Source: an uncultured Bacillota bacterium (GTDB taxonomy: Bacteria > Bacillota > Dethiobacteria > DTU022 > UBA8154). Taken from it: a stretch of 64,000 nt of DNA. Below, one piece after another: positions 1 to 8,839 of the stretch (positions are counted from its first letter, which is position 1; every line of letters starts with the position of its first letter). The stretch lies in NCBI GenBank assembly GCA_937973635.1, contig CALJJZ010000015.1:1-64000 (forward strand), in the 5' to 3' direction. The notes under the pieces are model-generated. The model ran no database searches. It worked only from the letters and a program-made list of their open reading frames with translations, and had not been told where the DNA came from. Position numbers and translations under genes: made by a program.

Positions 1-750
1 TTGATTAAACCGGAATCTCTGATCGACATAAACGGGGTAATAGAGTTTCAGGGAATCTCCTACGAACCGGGTAAGGGCGCTGTGATCGGGGCGGCCACAA
101 AAATCTGTGCAATTGAGCATTCTGCAATGATCAGGGAAAAGTACTATGCTTTGCACCAGGCGGCGGGTGAACTGGGCTCAGTCCAGGTCAGGAGCATGGC
201 CACACTGGGAGGCAATAGCTGCCATGCTTCCCCGGCGGCGGAGACGCCGACGCCGCTGGTGGCGCTGGGGGCCAGTGTTGTCTTAAAAAGCGCCGCAGGG
301 GAGCGGCAAATGCCCCTGGAGGAGTTTATTCTGGGCAACCGCCAGACCGCCCTGGTCCCGGGCGAGCTGCTCACAGGATTTATCCTGCCCGAACCGGCGC
401 TCCGTTCTGCCAGCCGCTATGCCTATATCGGCCTGCGCGACGCCATGGAAATTGACGCCGTAAATATGGCCGTCAACCTGGTACTGGCAGATGACGGGCG
501 CACTATTAAAGACCTGAAACTGGTCATGGGTTCCGTTTCGCCCAGGCCGCTGGTTTCACAGGAAGTGCCGGCCCTGCTGGTAGGGCGGGAATTTGACCGT
601 ACATGGACAGAAAAGGCAGCGGCGGCAGCAGCGGGCGAAGCCAGGCCCATCTCCGATATCCGCGCCTCGGCGGAATACCGGCGGGAAATGGTGGCGGTAC
701 TGGCGCGCAGGTTGCTGCAGGAAGCGTTTGACGCCGCGCAGGAGGTGTAA
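1..750 (+). CDS. Molybdenum hydroxylase FAD-binding subunit (partial, N-terminus outside window)
   Basis: This is the FAD-binding (XdhB/CoxM-type) subunit of a xanthine dehydrogenase-family molybdenum hydroxylase. It passes electrons from the iron-sulfur subunit to its acceptor. The family FAD signature is visible at in-window residues 67-90 (TLGGN then ASPAAETPTPLVALGA). The reading frame is open at base 1, and the first N-terminal FAD loop of about 35-40 residues is missing, so the TTG at base 1 is an internal leucine codon and the gene runs off the left edge. It is followed 3 bp later by the [2Fe-2S] subunit and then the molybdopterin subunit, the usual small-subunit operon order. The family is certain; the substrate (purine, nicotinate or another heteroaromatic) cannot be read from this subunit. 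Confidence 0.93.
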   Translation: MIKPESLIDINGVIEFQGISYEPGKGAVIGAATKICAIEHSAMIREKYYALHQAAGELGSVQVRSMATLGGNSCHASPAAETPTPLVALGASVVLKSAAGERQMPLEEFILGNRQTALVPGELLTGFILPEPALRSASRYAYIGLRDAMEIDAVNMAVNLVLADDGRTIKDLKLVMGSVSPRPLVSQEVPALLVGREFDRTWTEKAAAAAAGEARPISDIRASAEYRREMVAVLARRLLQEAFDAAQEV

Positions 751-753
751 CCC

Positions 754-1242
754 ATGAAAAAACAGCTGATTCAACTGGAGATAAACAACCGCCTCTATGA
801 GGTGCCTGTAAACCCCAGGGACCTGCTCGTGGACGTAATCAGGAACAAAGTCGGCCTCACGGGGACGAAGAAAGGCTGCGGCCAGGGGGACTGCGGCGCC
901 TGTACCGTGCTCATCGACGGTGTGCCCGTCCTCTCTTGCATCACCCTGGCCATCGCCTGCCAGGGCAAAAAAATCACCACCATCGAAGGCCTTGCCGATG
1001 CCCAGGGCAACCTGCATCCCCTCCAACAGGCTTTCCTCGACCATGGCGCTGTACAGTGCGGTTTTTGTACGCCGGGCATGATCCTTACGGCCAAAGCCCT
1101 TTTAGACAGGAACCCCCGGCCCACCGAGCTCCAGATCAAAAGGGCCATTGCCGGCAATATCTGCCGCTGCACCGGTTACAAGAAAATTGTGGAAGCAATC
1201 GATGCTGCAGCCAAGGAAATCTCCACAGGAGGGGTGAAGTAA
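754..1242 (+). CDS. Molybdenum hydroxylase [2Fe-2S] subunit
   Basis: Iron-sulfur (XdhC/CoxS-type) subunit, 162 aa, the normal length. It carries two [2Fe-2S] clusters that relay electrons from the molybdenum centre to FAD. The plant-type ferredoxin cluster ligands are C42, C47, C50 and C62 (CGQGDCGAC). The second, all-helical domain has C102, C105, C137 and C139 (CGFCTPG and CRCTGY). The ATG at 754 follows AGGAGGTGTAACCC, a strong ribosome binding site. The stop codon abuts the ATG of the next gene, so the subunits are translationally coupled. No membrane or signal segment is seen, so the enzyme is cytoplasmic. Confidence 0.97.
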   Translation: MKKQLIQLEINNRLYEVPVNPRDLLVDVIRNKVGLTGTKKGCGQGDCGACTVLIDGVPVLSCITLAIACQGKKITTIEGLADAQGNLHPLQQAFLDHGAVQCGFCTPGMILTAKALLDRNPRPTELQIKRAIAGNICRCTGYKKIVEAIDAAAKEISTGGVK

Positions 1243-3567
1243 ATGAACAACAGGAAATTCACCCAGGTTGGTAGGAGTGTGCCCCGCGTTGACGGGCCGG
1301 CCAAAGTCAAAGGCGAGGCTATCTACACGGGCGATATGGTGCTGCCAGGGATGGCTTATGGCCGGATCAAACGCAGTCCCTATGCCCATGCCTTGATTAA
1401 AAAGATCGATTACAGCAAAGCCCTGGCCCTGCCCGGGGTGCTGGCCGTAATTACGGGAGAAGAGGCCCCCAATAAGTGGGGCATTGTCCCTCAGACGGCC
1501 AACGAAGTGGCCCTGGCTGTCGGCAAGGTGCGCTTCTGGGGCGAAGGCGTAGCCGCCGTGGCCGCCCTTGACGAAGAGACGGCGGAGGCGGCCCTGGAGC
1601 TGATCGAGGTAGAATATGAACCTCTGCCTGTGCTGCTGGACCCCTTTGAGTCCATGCGGCGGGCCGGTGAAGTGCGCATCCACGAAGATAAGCCTGACAA
1701 TATCCTGCACCAGGCCGAGCAGGTCTTTGGCGATCCGGATAAGGCCTTTGCAGAGTGTACTTATGTCCTGGAGAAGGAATTCCGCACCTCTTACGTCAAC
1801 CATGCCTTTTTGGAGCCCCATGCCGCCCTTGCCAGTTACGATGTGCAGAGCGGCAAGCTGCAGCTGTGGTCCAGCACCCAGGTGCCCCATTACCTGCACC
1901 GCCAGCTCTCCATTGTGCTGGAGATGCCCATGAGCAAGATCCGGGTTACCGTCCCCGCCGTGGGCGGTGGTTTTGGTGGCAAAGGAGAGGCCAGCTCCGC
2001 CGACTTTTGTGCTGCCCTCCTTTCACGCAAGATCGGCAGACCGGTGCGCGTGACCTTTGAGCGCAGCGAGGTTTTTGCCACGAACAAAGGCCGCCATCCC
2101 TGTTATATGAAGATGAAGATCGGTCTGGACAAAGACGGTTATATCCAGGCAGTGGACTTTGAAAACACCTTGGACGGCGGCGCCTATGCGGGCTGGGGCA
2201 TGGTGGTCATGTTCTATACTGCTTCCATGATCCACCTGCCCTATAAAGTGCCCAACGCCCGCGCCCGTGTGCGCAGGGTCTTTACAAACAAGCCTACTTG
2301 TGGCGCTATGCGTGGCCTGGGCGGCGTGCAGCCGCGCTTTGCCATGGAATGCCTGCTGGACGAGATGGCGGAGATGATCGGCATCAGCCCTTACGAGTTA
2401 AAGATGAAGAACGCCATTGAATCGGGCTACCGCAGCGTCAGCAACCTGCACGTCCCCCATGCGGAATACAAAAAATGCCTGCAGACAGCCGTGGAAAAAT
2501 CCGGCTACCTGGAAAAACACGGCAAACTGCCCTTCGGCAAAGGTATCGGCCTGGCTGGCGGCTACTACATTTCTGGTACGGCTTACACTCTCTACCAGGC
2601 CTATAAGCCCCATACCACCGTGCTCATCCGCGTGGACACGGAAGGGGGCGTGACCGTGCACTGCGCCGCCGCCGATATCGGACAGGGCTGCAATACGGTG
2701 ATGGCCCAGATGGCGGCAGAAGCCCTCGGCGTCCATTATGAAGACGTGCATGTCGTCTCTGGCGACACGGAGCTGGGCACTTTCGATCTGGGAAGCTTCG
2801 CCAGCCGCCTGACCTATGCTACCGGTGCTGCCATCCTGGAAGCGGCAGAGGAGATAAACCAAAAACTGAAAGAAGTCGCTGCCGGTATGGTAGGCTGCCG
2901 CGCCGACCAGCTGGAGATCAAGGACCGCCGCTTTACTTCCATCTTTGAGCCCAGGAAGACCATCGAATGGGAAAAGGTCGTAGACGTATATACAAACACT
3001 GTAGGGACTCTTACGGGCATCGGCCACTTCTCGCCGCCGCGCCTCAAAGGAATTGACTTAACGCGGGGCGTGCGGGTGCAGGGGGCCAATATCGGCCACT
3101 CGCCTACCTTTGGCTTTAGCTGCCAGATCTGGGAAGTGGACGTGGACCTGGAGACGGGTAAAATCCGCGCTCATAAGGTAACGGAAGCGGGGGACTGCGG
3201 CCAGCCGGTCAACCCCATGAGCGTGGACGGACAGGTGGAAGGCTCGATTATGTTTGCCCTGGGGCAGGCCCTCTACGAGGAGATGAAACTGGATGCCGAC
3301 GGGCGCATGCTCAACCCTTCGCTCCATGATTACAAGGTGCCTACGGCCATGGAGCTGCCCGAAATAGATACCACCATTGTGGAGAGCTACGACCCCACGG
3401 CTCCCTTTGGCGTCAAGGAGTCGGGCGAAGGCCCCGTGCAGCCCACCATCCCCGCCATTGTGAACGCCATCTACGATGCCATCGGCGTGAGGTTTACGGA
3501 ACTGCCCATTACCCCGGAAAAAGTGCTCCGGGCTTTAAAAGAAAAGAAAGAGAAGGAAAAGGTCTGA
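1243..3567 (+). CDS. Molybdenum hydroxylase molybdopterin-binding catalytic subunit
   Basis: Large (XdhA/CoxL-type) subunit, 774 aa, which binds the molybdenum cofactor and hydroxylates the substrate. Visible landmarks are the glycine-rich cofactor loop GGGFGGK at residues 241-247, the AFLEPHAAL segment near 188-196, the RGLGGVQPRF loop equivalent to the xanthine dehydrogenase FRGFGG region, and a late KESGEG segment that carries the family's catalytic glutamate. The CO dehydrogenase active-site signature (AYRCSFR) is absent, so it is a hydroxylase rather than an aerobic CODH. It is the last gene of the operon and is followed by a clear terminator. Xanthine, nicotinate or another N-heterocycle are all possible substrates. 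Confidence 0.95.
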   Translation: MNNRKFTQVGRSVPRVDGPAKVKGEAIYTGDMVLPGMAYGRIKRSPYAHALIKKIDYSKALALPGVLAVITGEEAPNKWGIVPQTANEVALAVGKVRFWGEGVAAVAALDEETAEAALELIEVEYEPLPVLLDPFESMRRAGEVRIHEDKPDNILHQAEQVFGDPDKAFAECTYVLEKEFRTSYVNHAFLEPHAALASYDVQSGKLQLWSSTQVPHYLHRQLSIVLEMPMSKIRVTVPAVGGGFGGKGEASSADFCAALLSRKIGRPVRVTFERSEVFATNKGRHPCYMKMKIGLDKDGYIQAVDFENTLDGGAYAGWGMVVMFYTASMIHLPYKVPNARARVRRVFTNKPTCGAMRGLGGVQPRFAMECLLDEMAEMIGISPYELKMKNAIESGYRSVSNLHVPHAEYKKCLQTAVEKSGYLEKHGKLPFGKGIGLAGGYYISGTAYTLYQAYKPHTTVLIRVDTEGGVTVHCAAADIGQGCNTVMAQMAAEALGVHYEDVHVVSGDTELGTFDLGSFASRLTYATGAAILEAAEEINQKLKEVAAGMVGCRADQLEIKDRRFTSIFEPRKTIEWEKVVDVYTNTVGTLTGIGHFSPPRLKGIDLTRGVRVQGANIGHSPTFGFSCQIWEVDVDLETGKIRAHKVTEAGDCGQPVNPMSVDGQVEGSIMFALGQALYEEMKLDADGRMLNPSLHDYKVPTAMELPEIDTTIVESYDPTAPFGVKESGEGPVQPTIPAIVNAIYDAIGVRFTELPITPEKVLRALKEKKEKEKV

Positions 3568-3635
3568 TCGGTAAACGCCGGCCCCCTTGCCCTGCTCTGC
3601 TCTGCAGGCAGCGGGCGGGGCAGAAGAGGTCTGCT

Positions 3636-3670
3636 AAACCGGGAGCGCGCACCTGCTCCCGGTTTATATT
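3636..3670 (+). terminator. Rho-independent terminator after molybdenum hydroxylase operon
   Basis: An 11-bp perfect GC-rich stem (3636-3646 pairs with 3655-3665) with an 8-nt loop is followed by ATATTTTTCT. It ends the hydroxylase operon. The rest of the 3568-3876 gap holds the sigma-54 promoter and 5' leader of the acyl-CoA dehydrogenase. Confidence 0.88.
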
Positions 3671-3798
3671 TTTCTATCTATCATGAGGGGAATAGTGTTT
3701 TCCTTCTTTACATAATTGTATAATATTTAGATACTTAATCCTGCAGGGAACTGTTTAAGGCCGAGGCCATGCCGCCACCTGGAGCTCCTGCAGGCATG

Positions 3799-3815
3799 TT
3801 GGCATAAATATTGCT
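3799..3815 (+). promoter_or_regulatory. Sigma-54 (-24/-12) promoter for acyl-CoA dehydrogenase
   Basis: The sequence TTGGCATAAATATTGCT matches the RpoN consensus. The invariant GG is at 3801-3802 and GC at 3813-3814, exactly 10 nt apart. The predicted transcript starts near 3826, about 50 nt before the start codon. It is almost identical to the elements at 15554, 41007 and (minus strand) 40723-40706. Confidence 0.82.
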
Positions 3816-3823
3816 TTATTCTC

Positions 3824-3859
3824 AAGCATGAACATACATACTTAATCATGAACATGCTT
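3824..3859 (+). repeat. Inverted repeat in the acyl-CoA dehydrogenase leader
   Basis: AAGCATG (3824-3830) and CATGCTT (3853-3859) form an inverted repeat that contains two direct copies of CATGAACAT (3827-3835 and 3847-3855). It lies between the predicted sigma-54 start site and the ribosome binding site (AAGGAGG, 3861-3867). It could be an operator or a leader hairpin. No regulator is identified. Confidence 0.5.
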
Positions 3860-3876
3860 TAAGGAGGTTGTCCAAG

Positions 3877-5031
3877 TTGCATTTTTACTTAACGGAGGAG
3901 CAGTTGGCCTACCAGAAAATGGCCCGTGAATTTGCGGACAAAGAGATTACCCCCTTTGCCCGGGAACTGGACGAAAAGGAGGAGTTCCCCTGGGAGATTT
4001 TAAAGAAACTCCATGCCCTGGGGCTCCATGATCTGGCCGTACCGGAGGAATACGGCGGACCGGGCATTGACAGCCTCTCCTACTCCCTGATTATTGAACA
4101 GCTGGCCCGGGGCTGCGCCGGGGTGGTGGTGACCTCCAGCGCCAACGGGAACTCCCTGGCCCTCTATCCCCTGCTGATCGGGGGGACGAAAGAACAAAAG
4201 GAGCGCTTCCTTCCGTCCATTACAAAGGGGGGAAAACTGGTTAGCTTTGCTCTCACCGAACCCAATGCTGGCTCAGATGCCGCTGCCATCGCCACAACAG
4301 CTCGCAGAGACGGCAAGCACTATATCCTCAACGGTTCCAAGTGCTTTATCACCAATGCCAGCTACGCCGCATACCATACTGTCTTTGCCCATGTTATTGA
4401 CGGCAGCGGCGCCAAAAAACCCTCCGTCTTTATGCTGGAATCAAGCATGCCGGGGGTAATCGTGGGGAAAAAAGAGAAGAAAATGGGGCTGCGCTGCTCC
4501 GATACGGCGGAATTATTCTTTGAAGATGTAAAAGTGCCCCAGGAAAACCTCATCGGCAAAGAAGGGGAGGGCCTCAGGCTGGCCATGAAAACCCTTGACC
4601 TGGCCAGGCCCAGCGTAGGCGCCATCTCTCTGGGTATCGCCCAGGCGGCGTATGAAGCAGCCCTCGCCTACTCCAAAACCCGCGTCCAGTTTGGCCGGCC
4701 CATCTGCAAAAACCAGGCCATCCAGTTTATGCTGGCAGATATGGCCACACAGATCGAAGCGGCCAGGCTCCTTGTTTATCAGGCTTCCTGGCTTAAAGAC
4801 AAGTTTTACCAGAAAGGGACTCCTTTTACGGAGAAAGCGGCCTTTGCCAAAGTATTTGCCAGCGATGTGGCCATGCAGGTGACCACCGATGCGGTGCAAA
4901 TATTCGGCGGCTACGGCTATACGCGGGACTACCTGGTGGAAAAATATATGCGGGACGCCAAGATTATGCAGATCTTTGAAGGCAGCAACCAGATCCAGAG
5001 GATCGTCATCGCCTCCAGAATTTTGGGCTAG
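3877..5031 (+). CDS. Acyl-CoA dehydrogenase
   Basis: FAD-dependent acyl-CoA dehydrogenase of about 384 aa (short/medium-chain family length), which introduces the alpha-beta double bond into an acyl-CoA and passes electrons to ETF. Family signatures are LTEPNAGSDAAAI, which binds FAD, and the C-terminal FEGSNQIQR with the usual catalytic glutamate. The TTG at 3877 is chosen as start because AAGGAGG at 3861-3867 sits 9 nt upstream; the in-frame TTG at 3868 touches the Shine-Dalgarno and is too close. It stands alone behind a sigma-54 promoter. No ETF genes are adjacent. The acyl chain preference is unknown; sharing a promoter type with the CoA-transferase/AOR/TRAP island suggests a shared pathway. 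Confidence 0.95.
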   Translation: MHFYLTEEQLAYQKMAREFADKEITPFARELDEKEEFPWEILKKLHALGLHDLAVPEEYGGPGIDSLSYSLIIEQLARGCAGVVVTSSANGNSLALYPLLIGGTKEQKERFLPSITKGGKLVSFALTEPNAGSDAAAIATTARRDGKHYILNGSKCFITNASYAAYHTVFAHVIDGSGAKKPSVFMLESSMPGVIVGKKEKKMGLRCSDTAELFFEDVKVPQENLIGKEGEGLRLAMKTLDLARPSVGAISLGIAQAAYEAALAYSKTRVQFGRPICKNQAIQFMLADMATQIEAARLLVYQASWLKDKFYQKGTPFTEKAAFAKVFASDVAMQVTTDAVQIFGGYGYTRDYLVEKYMRDAKIMQIFEGSNQIQRIVIASRILG

Positions 5032-5115
5032 AAAGATTGCCCAAACCGGCTCTTTGTGTTAAGATTTATACACAGCATCAAGCAAAGTTAAAAATTTTAC
5101 ATTAAAAAATTAAGC

Positions 5116-5315
5116 GGAAAAGGGTCGCCTACGTTAAATGGGAAAGGGGTTCAAAGCCCCTGCAGCCCCCGCTACTGTAAGCGGAGACGAGCCCTGCCAT
5201 GGCCACTGCCCGGCACTTAGCACAACTTGAGCAGTTATTTACAAGTATTGTTGAGTGCCAGGTGGGAAGGGGCAGGGGGAGGATGACCCGCAAGCCAGGA
5301 AACCAGCCCTTTGCC
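5116..5315 (+). promoter_or_regulatory. Cobalamin (AdoCbl) riboswitch
   Basis: The conserved B12 aptamer elements occur in order: AAATGGGAA (about 5136), GCAGCCCCCGCTACTGTAAG (about 5162-5180), GACGAGCCCTGCCATGGCCACTG, GGGAAGG, GATGACCCGCAAGCCAGG and AAACC. The closing P1 stem is AAAGGG (5119-5124) with CCCTTT (5307-5312). The variable arm around 5210-5260 is unusually long (GGCACTTAGCACAACTT pairs with the segment ending TTGAGTGCC). It lies upstream of btuF-btuC-btuD and is expected to shut down the operon when cobalamin is plentiful. Confidence 0.95.
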
Positions 5316-5376
5316 GGCTGATTTGCGTATATACCTTCGGAGGGGAGGTGTTGCTGCAGCGTTTCTTGTGGCAAAA

Positions 5377-5409
5377 ACCCTGCCTTGGAAAAAGGTGGGG
5401 TCGTTGTTT
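5377..5409 (+). terminator. Expression-platform terminator of the cobalamin riboswitch
   Basis: ACCCTGCCTT (5377-5386) pairs with AAGGTGGGGT (5392-5401), using two G-U pairs, around a GGAAA loop and followed by CGTTGTTTT. It lies 30 nt before the btuF ribosome binding site, in the right place for a riboswitch-controlled attenuator. The T-tract is imperfect, so translational control is also possible. Confidence 0.6.
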
Positions 5410-5439
5410 TAAGAGGGTATTATCTTTAGGAGGGTTAAA

Positions 5440-6393
5440 ATGTGCAGAAACGATAAAAATAAAACCCCGCTGCTCCTGTTGTTGCTGCTGTTGCTCCTTC
5501 TGCCGGCCGTAGGCGGCTGCGTGGCGGGGAAAGAACTTCAGGATGCCCGGGGTGCGGCGCAGGAAGAAGAGCCCTGGCCCCTTTTGCTGACCGACGATCT
5601 GGGGCGGGAGGTGGTGCTTGCAGGCAGACCGGAACGCCTCGTTTCCCTGGCGCCCAGCAATACGGAGATGCTTTTTGCCCTTGGCCTGGGGGAACGGGTT
5701 GTGGGCGTCAGTGAATATTGCAATTACCCTGAGGCTGCCCTGGCCATAGCCAAAGCAGGGACTTTTGCCGAGCCAAACTTGGAGCAGATTGTAGCCCTAC
5801 GGCCTGACCTGGTAGTGGCCGGACATTTTCATGAAGAAAAGCTGGCGCGCCTGGAGGAACTGGGAATCCCTGTCCTTGTCCTTAACCCCTCCAGCATAGA
5901 AGAGATCTATGCCGCCCTCGAACTCCTGGGCAGGGCGGCGCAGGTGGAGGAGAAGGCGCAGCAGCTGGTCGCGCAGCTGCAAACACGCCTCCAGGCGGTT
6001 AAAGATCGGCTGGCAAACCTGCCCGCAAAGAAAAGGGTCTATTACGAAGTATATGCCGATCCCCTCATGAGCGTGGGGCGCAACAGCGTGATCCATGAAA
6101 TTATCGAAAGCGCCGGGGGTGAGAATATTTTTGCCGACGTGGAGATGCCCTATCCCAAAGTAAGTGCCGAGGCCGTGGTGGACCGGGATCCCGAAGTAAT
6201 CATCTTCCCCAATTACCACGGAACGGAAGGGTTTCTGGCCAAGGAGATCCTGAGCCGTCCCGGCTGGGAGTCTATCAGGGCCATAAAAGAGGGACAGGTA
6301 GTGGGCGTAAGCCCGGACAAATTTTCCCGTCCTGGTCCCCGCGTGGTGGAAGCAGTGGAGGAGCTGGCGCTGATCCTCTACCCCGGGAGGTGA
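5440..6393 (+). CDS. btuF: Cobalamin ABC transporter substrate-binding lipoprotein
   Basis: Periplasmic-binding-protein-fold lipoprotein (317 aa) of the BtuF/FhuD family. It captures a corrinoid outside the cell and delivers it to the BtuCD importer. The N-terminus is a lipoprotein signal with an uninterrupted run of 11 leucines before the lipobox VGGC. The mature part shows the family segments LVSLAPSNTEMLFALGLGERVVGVSEYCNYP and GRNSVIHEIIESAGGENIF. The ATG at 5440 follows TTAGGAGGGTTAAA. A B12 riboswitch directly upstream makes cobalamin the most likely ligand rather than a siderophore. Its stop overlaps the region where btuC begins. Confidence 0.93.
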   Translation: MCRNDKNKTPLLLLLLLLLLLPAVGGCVAGKELQDARGAAQEEEPWPLLLTDDLGREVVLAGRPERLVSLAPSNTEMLFALGLGERVVGVSEYCNYPEAALAIAKAGTFAEPNLEQIVALRPDLVVAGHFHEEKLARLEELGIPVLVLNPSSIEEIYAALELLGRAAQVEEKAQQLVAQLQTRLQAVKDRLANLPAKKRVYYEVYADPLMSVGRNSVIHEIIESAGGENIFADVEMPYPKVSAEAVVDRDPEVIIFPNYHGTEGFLAKEILSRPGWESIRAIKEGQVVGVSPDKFSRPGPRVVEAVEELALILYPGR

Positions 6394-6401
6394 AGCAGGC
6401 T

Positions 6402-7478
6402 ATGAGCAGGGGACAGGCGTCCAGGCGGGAGATAATCATGGCCCATGGCTGGCAGAGGAGGCTCTTTTTGCTGGCCTTGCTGCTTCTGTTATTTTTTGCC
6501 GTCGTTTATTCCCTGGGCCTGGGCGCTGTCTCCCTGAACAGGCGCGAAATATTTTATATCCTGCTGGAGCGGCTGACGGGCAGTGTGCCCCCCGATGTAG
6601 CCATTTCTGCCACGAGCAGGGACATTATCCTCAACATCCGCCTGCCCCGCGTCCTGCAGGCGGCACTGGTGGGCGCTTCTTTGGCTGTGGCCGGCGCCAC
6701 GCTGCAGGGGCTGTTCCGCAACCCCCTGGCCGACCCTTATATCATCGGTGTTTCCTCGGGGGCGGCCCTGGGCGCCACTGTGGCCATTGTCTCCGGCCTG
6801 GCCCTGGGTTTTGGCGGTTTCGGTGCCGTGCCTCTCCTTGCTTTTGCCGGGGGGCTGCTGAGCATAGGGCTGGTTTACCAGCTTTCCCGCCAGGGAAATT
6901 CAGTGCCCATTATGACGCTGCTCCTGGCCGGCATTGCCGTAAGCGCCTTCCTCTCGGCTCTGGTTTCTTTGCTGATCTTTTTTTCCGGGGAAAGGATGCA
7001 CCAGGTTGTTTTCTGGATGATGGGAGGGCTTGGCGGGGCGCGCTGGGGCTACCTCAGGGTTATGCTCCCCTATGTGCTCCTTGGCTGCGGAACCATTTAT
7101 TTCTTTTACCGGGAGCTAAATGCCCTGCTCCTGGGCGAAGATACGGCCCATACCCTGGGCATCGACCCGGAAAGATTAAAAAAGATTTTTCTTGTTGCCG
7201 CTTCCCTGCTGGTTTCTGCCGCCGTCTCCACCAGCGGCATCATCGGTTTTGTCGGCCTTGTGGTTCCCCACATCGTGCGCCTGCTGGCCGGGCCGGAACA
7301 CCGCTTTCTCCTGCCCGCCTCGGCCCTGACCGGGGCGATCATGCTCATTGGCGCCGATACGCTGGCCCGCACGGTGATTGCGCCGGCAGAGCTCCCCGTG
7401 GGTATTATCACGGCCCTGCTGGGGGCGCCCTTTTTCCTTTATCTGCTGCGCCAGCGCAAGAAGATAAGGTATTTTTAA
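6402..7478 (+). CDS. btuC: Cobalamin ABC transporter permease (FecCD/BtuC family)
   Basis: Polytopic inner-membrane permease of the FecCD/BtuC family, about 358 aa with roughly nine to ten hydrophobic helices. Family landmarks are the LRLPRVLQAALVGASLAVAG-type segment, GLFRNPLADPYIIGVSSGAALGA, and GLVVPHIVRLLAGPEHR near the C-terminus, the loop that contacts the ATPase. Start choice is uncertain. A GTG at 6390 overlaps the btuF stop but has no spaced ribosome binding site, ATG 6402 follows GGGAGG by 11 nt, and ATG 6438 follows GGCGGGAGA by 5 nt. It forms the membrane channel of the cobalamin importer with its neighbours. Confidence 0.94.
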   Translation: MSRGQASRREIIMAHGWQRRLFLLALLLLLFFAVVYSLGLGAVSLNRREIFYILLERLTGSVPPDVAISATSRDIILNIRLPRVLQAALVGASLAVAGATLQGLFRNPLADPYIIGVSSGAALGATVAIVSGLALGFGGFGAVPLLAFAGGLLSIGLVYQLSRQGNSVPIMTLLLAGIAVSAFLSALVSLLIFFSGERMHQVVFWMMGGLGGARWGYLRVMLPYVLLGCGTIYFFYRELNALLLGEDTAHTLGIDPERLKKIFLVAASLLVSAAVSTSGIIGFVGLVVPHIVRLLAGPEHRFLLPASALTGAIMLIGADTLARTVIAPAELPVGIITALLGAPFFLYLLRQRKKIRYF

Positions 7479-7541
7479 AAGACAGAATTCTGACTACTTG
7501 AATTTTAGGAGGAAATTGCTGTTGGGGTAAAGCTGAAGGTA

Positions 7542-8813
7542 ATGGATCTTACAGTTGCCTACGGTGCTTATGCTGCCCTGGAGGGGGTTACTTTTGCCCT
7601 GGAAAAGGGTTCCCGCGTGGCTTTAATCGGTCCCAACGGCGCCGGCAAGTCCAGCCTGCTACGTACGATCAGCCGCCTGCTTAAGCCGAAGCAAGGTGTC
7701 CTTTACCTGGACGGCAGGGACCTGCAGAAGGTTCCCCTGGGGGAAATATCCCGCTCCATTGCCGTTGTGCCCCAGGATACGGCCATTGATTTTGATTTCT
7801 CCGTGGAAGAAGTGGTGGCTATGGGGCGTTATCCGCACCTGCAGCGTTTCCAGCAGGAAGGGCGCAAAGACCGGGAGATCATTGCCGCGGCCATGCAGCT
7901 GACGGGCATTGCCCACCTTGCTTCCCGCTCCGCCGTCAACCTCAGCGGCGGGGAGCGGCAGAGGGTCGTTATTGCCCGCGCCCTGGCCCAGGAACCGGAG
8001 GTGCTGCTGCTGGACGAGCCCACGGCCAACCTGGATTTGAACTATCAGGTGGAATTCCTGGAACTGGCCCACACCCTTAACCGGGAGAAGAACGTCACCA
8101 TTATTGCGGCCATTCACGACCTTAATCTGGCCGCCCAGTTTTTCGACACCTTTATCCTTTTAAATGAAGGCAAAATCCTCGCCCTGGGGCGGCCCGAGGA
8201 GGTATTGACGCCGCAAAATATCCGCACTGCCTACGGTATGGAAGCGGTGGTGCAGCGCAATCCCCTTCACGGCAAACTGCAGCTTACAGTGATGAAAGGA
8301 AACGGCAGCAGCACCGGCGAGGGCCGTGCCCCGGCAGGTATAACGGTTCATGTCATCGGCGGCGGGGAAGAAGCCGTACCCCTCCTTGACGCCCTTTTGC
8401 AGGCCGGATTTCGCCCTTCCATCGGCCCCCTTACGCAAGAGGACAGCGGCCACCGCTTTGCCGGATACCACAACCTTAAGGTTATTACCCTGCCGCCTTT
8501 TTCCCCGGTAACCGACGTTTACCATACCCGGCACCTTGAACTAATCAGGGAGGCCGACGTTGTGCTTGTTCCCCCTGTTCCCTTTGGGCCGGGAAACCTG
8601 CGCAACCTGGAGGCGGTTGAAGAAACCCTGTGCCCGGACAGGCTCGTGGCTTTGCTCGAAGAGACGCCTGTGGCCGCCAGGGATTACTGCGAGGGCAAAG
8701 CCCAGCTTCTTTATGCCCGTCTTCAGGAAAAGGGGGCGAAAGTTTTTACGGAGATAAAAGAGCTCCTTGCTTTCCTTGGTCGGCTGCAGGAGAGGGGCGG
8801 AAAGGCAAAGTAG
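7542..8813 (+). CDS. btuD: Cobalamin ABC transporter ATPase with C-terminal extra domain
   Basis: ATP-binding subunit of the importer fused to an extra domain, 423 aa against about 255 for the family. The ATPase part has Walker A GPNGAGKS (30-37), Q-loop VVPQD (75-79), signature LSGGE (134-138), Walker B LLLDEP (155-160) and switch histidine H192. Residues 267-423 form a separate alpha/beta domain (starting ITVHVIGGGEEAVPLL, with ADVVLVPPVPFGPGNL) that I do not recognise; it may be a regulatory or corrinoid-related sensor. The start is odd. The strong AGGAGG at 7507-7512 points to no in-frame ATG/GTG/TTG, and homologous sequence seems to begin upstream of ATG 7542, so CTG 7533 or ATT 7515 may initiate. 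Confidence 0.9.
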   Translation: MDLTVAYGAYAALEGVTFALEKGSRVALIGPNGAGKSSLLRTISRLLKPKQGVLYLDGRDLQKVPLGEISRSIAVVPQDTAIDFDFSVEEVVAMGRYPHLQRFQQEGRKDREIIAAAMQLTGIAHLASRSAVNLSGGERQRVVIARALAQEPEVLLLDEPTANLDLNYQVEFLELAHTLNREKNVTIIAAIHDLNLAAQFFDTFILLNEGKILALGRPEEVLTPQNIRTAYGMEAVVQRNPLHGKLQLTVMKGNGSSTGEGRAPAGITVHVIGGGEEAVPLLDALLQAGFRPSIGPLTQEDSGHRFAGYHNLKVITLPPFSPVTDVYHTRHLELIREADVVLVPPVPFGPGNLRNLEAVEETLCPDRLVALLEETPVAARDYCEGKAQLLYARLQEKGAKVFTEIKELLAFLGRLQERGGKAK

Positions 8814-8839
8814 AAAAAAACGTTCCCGGGGTGTAAAAA

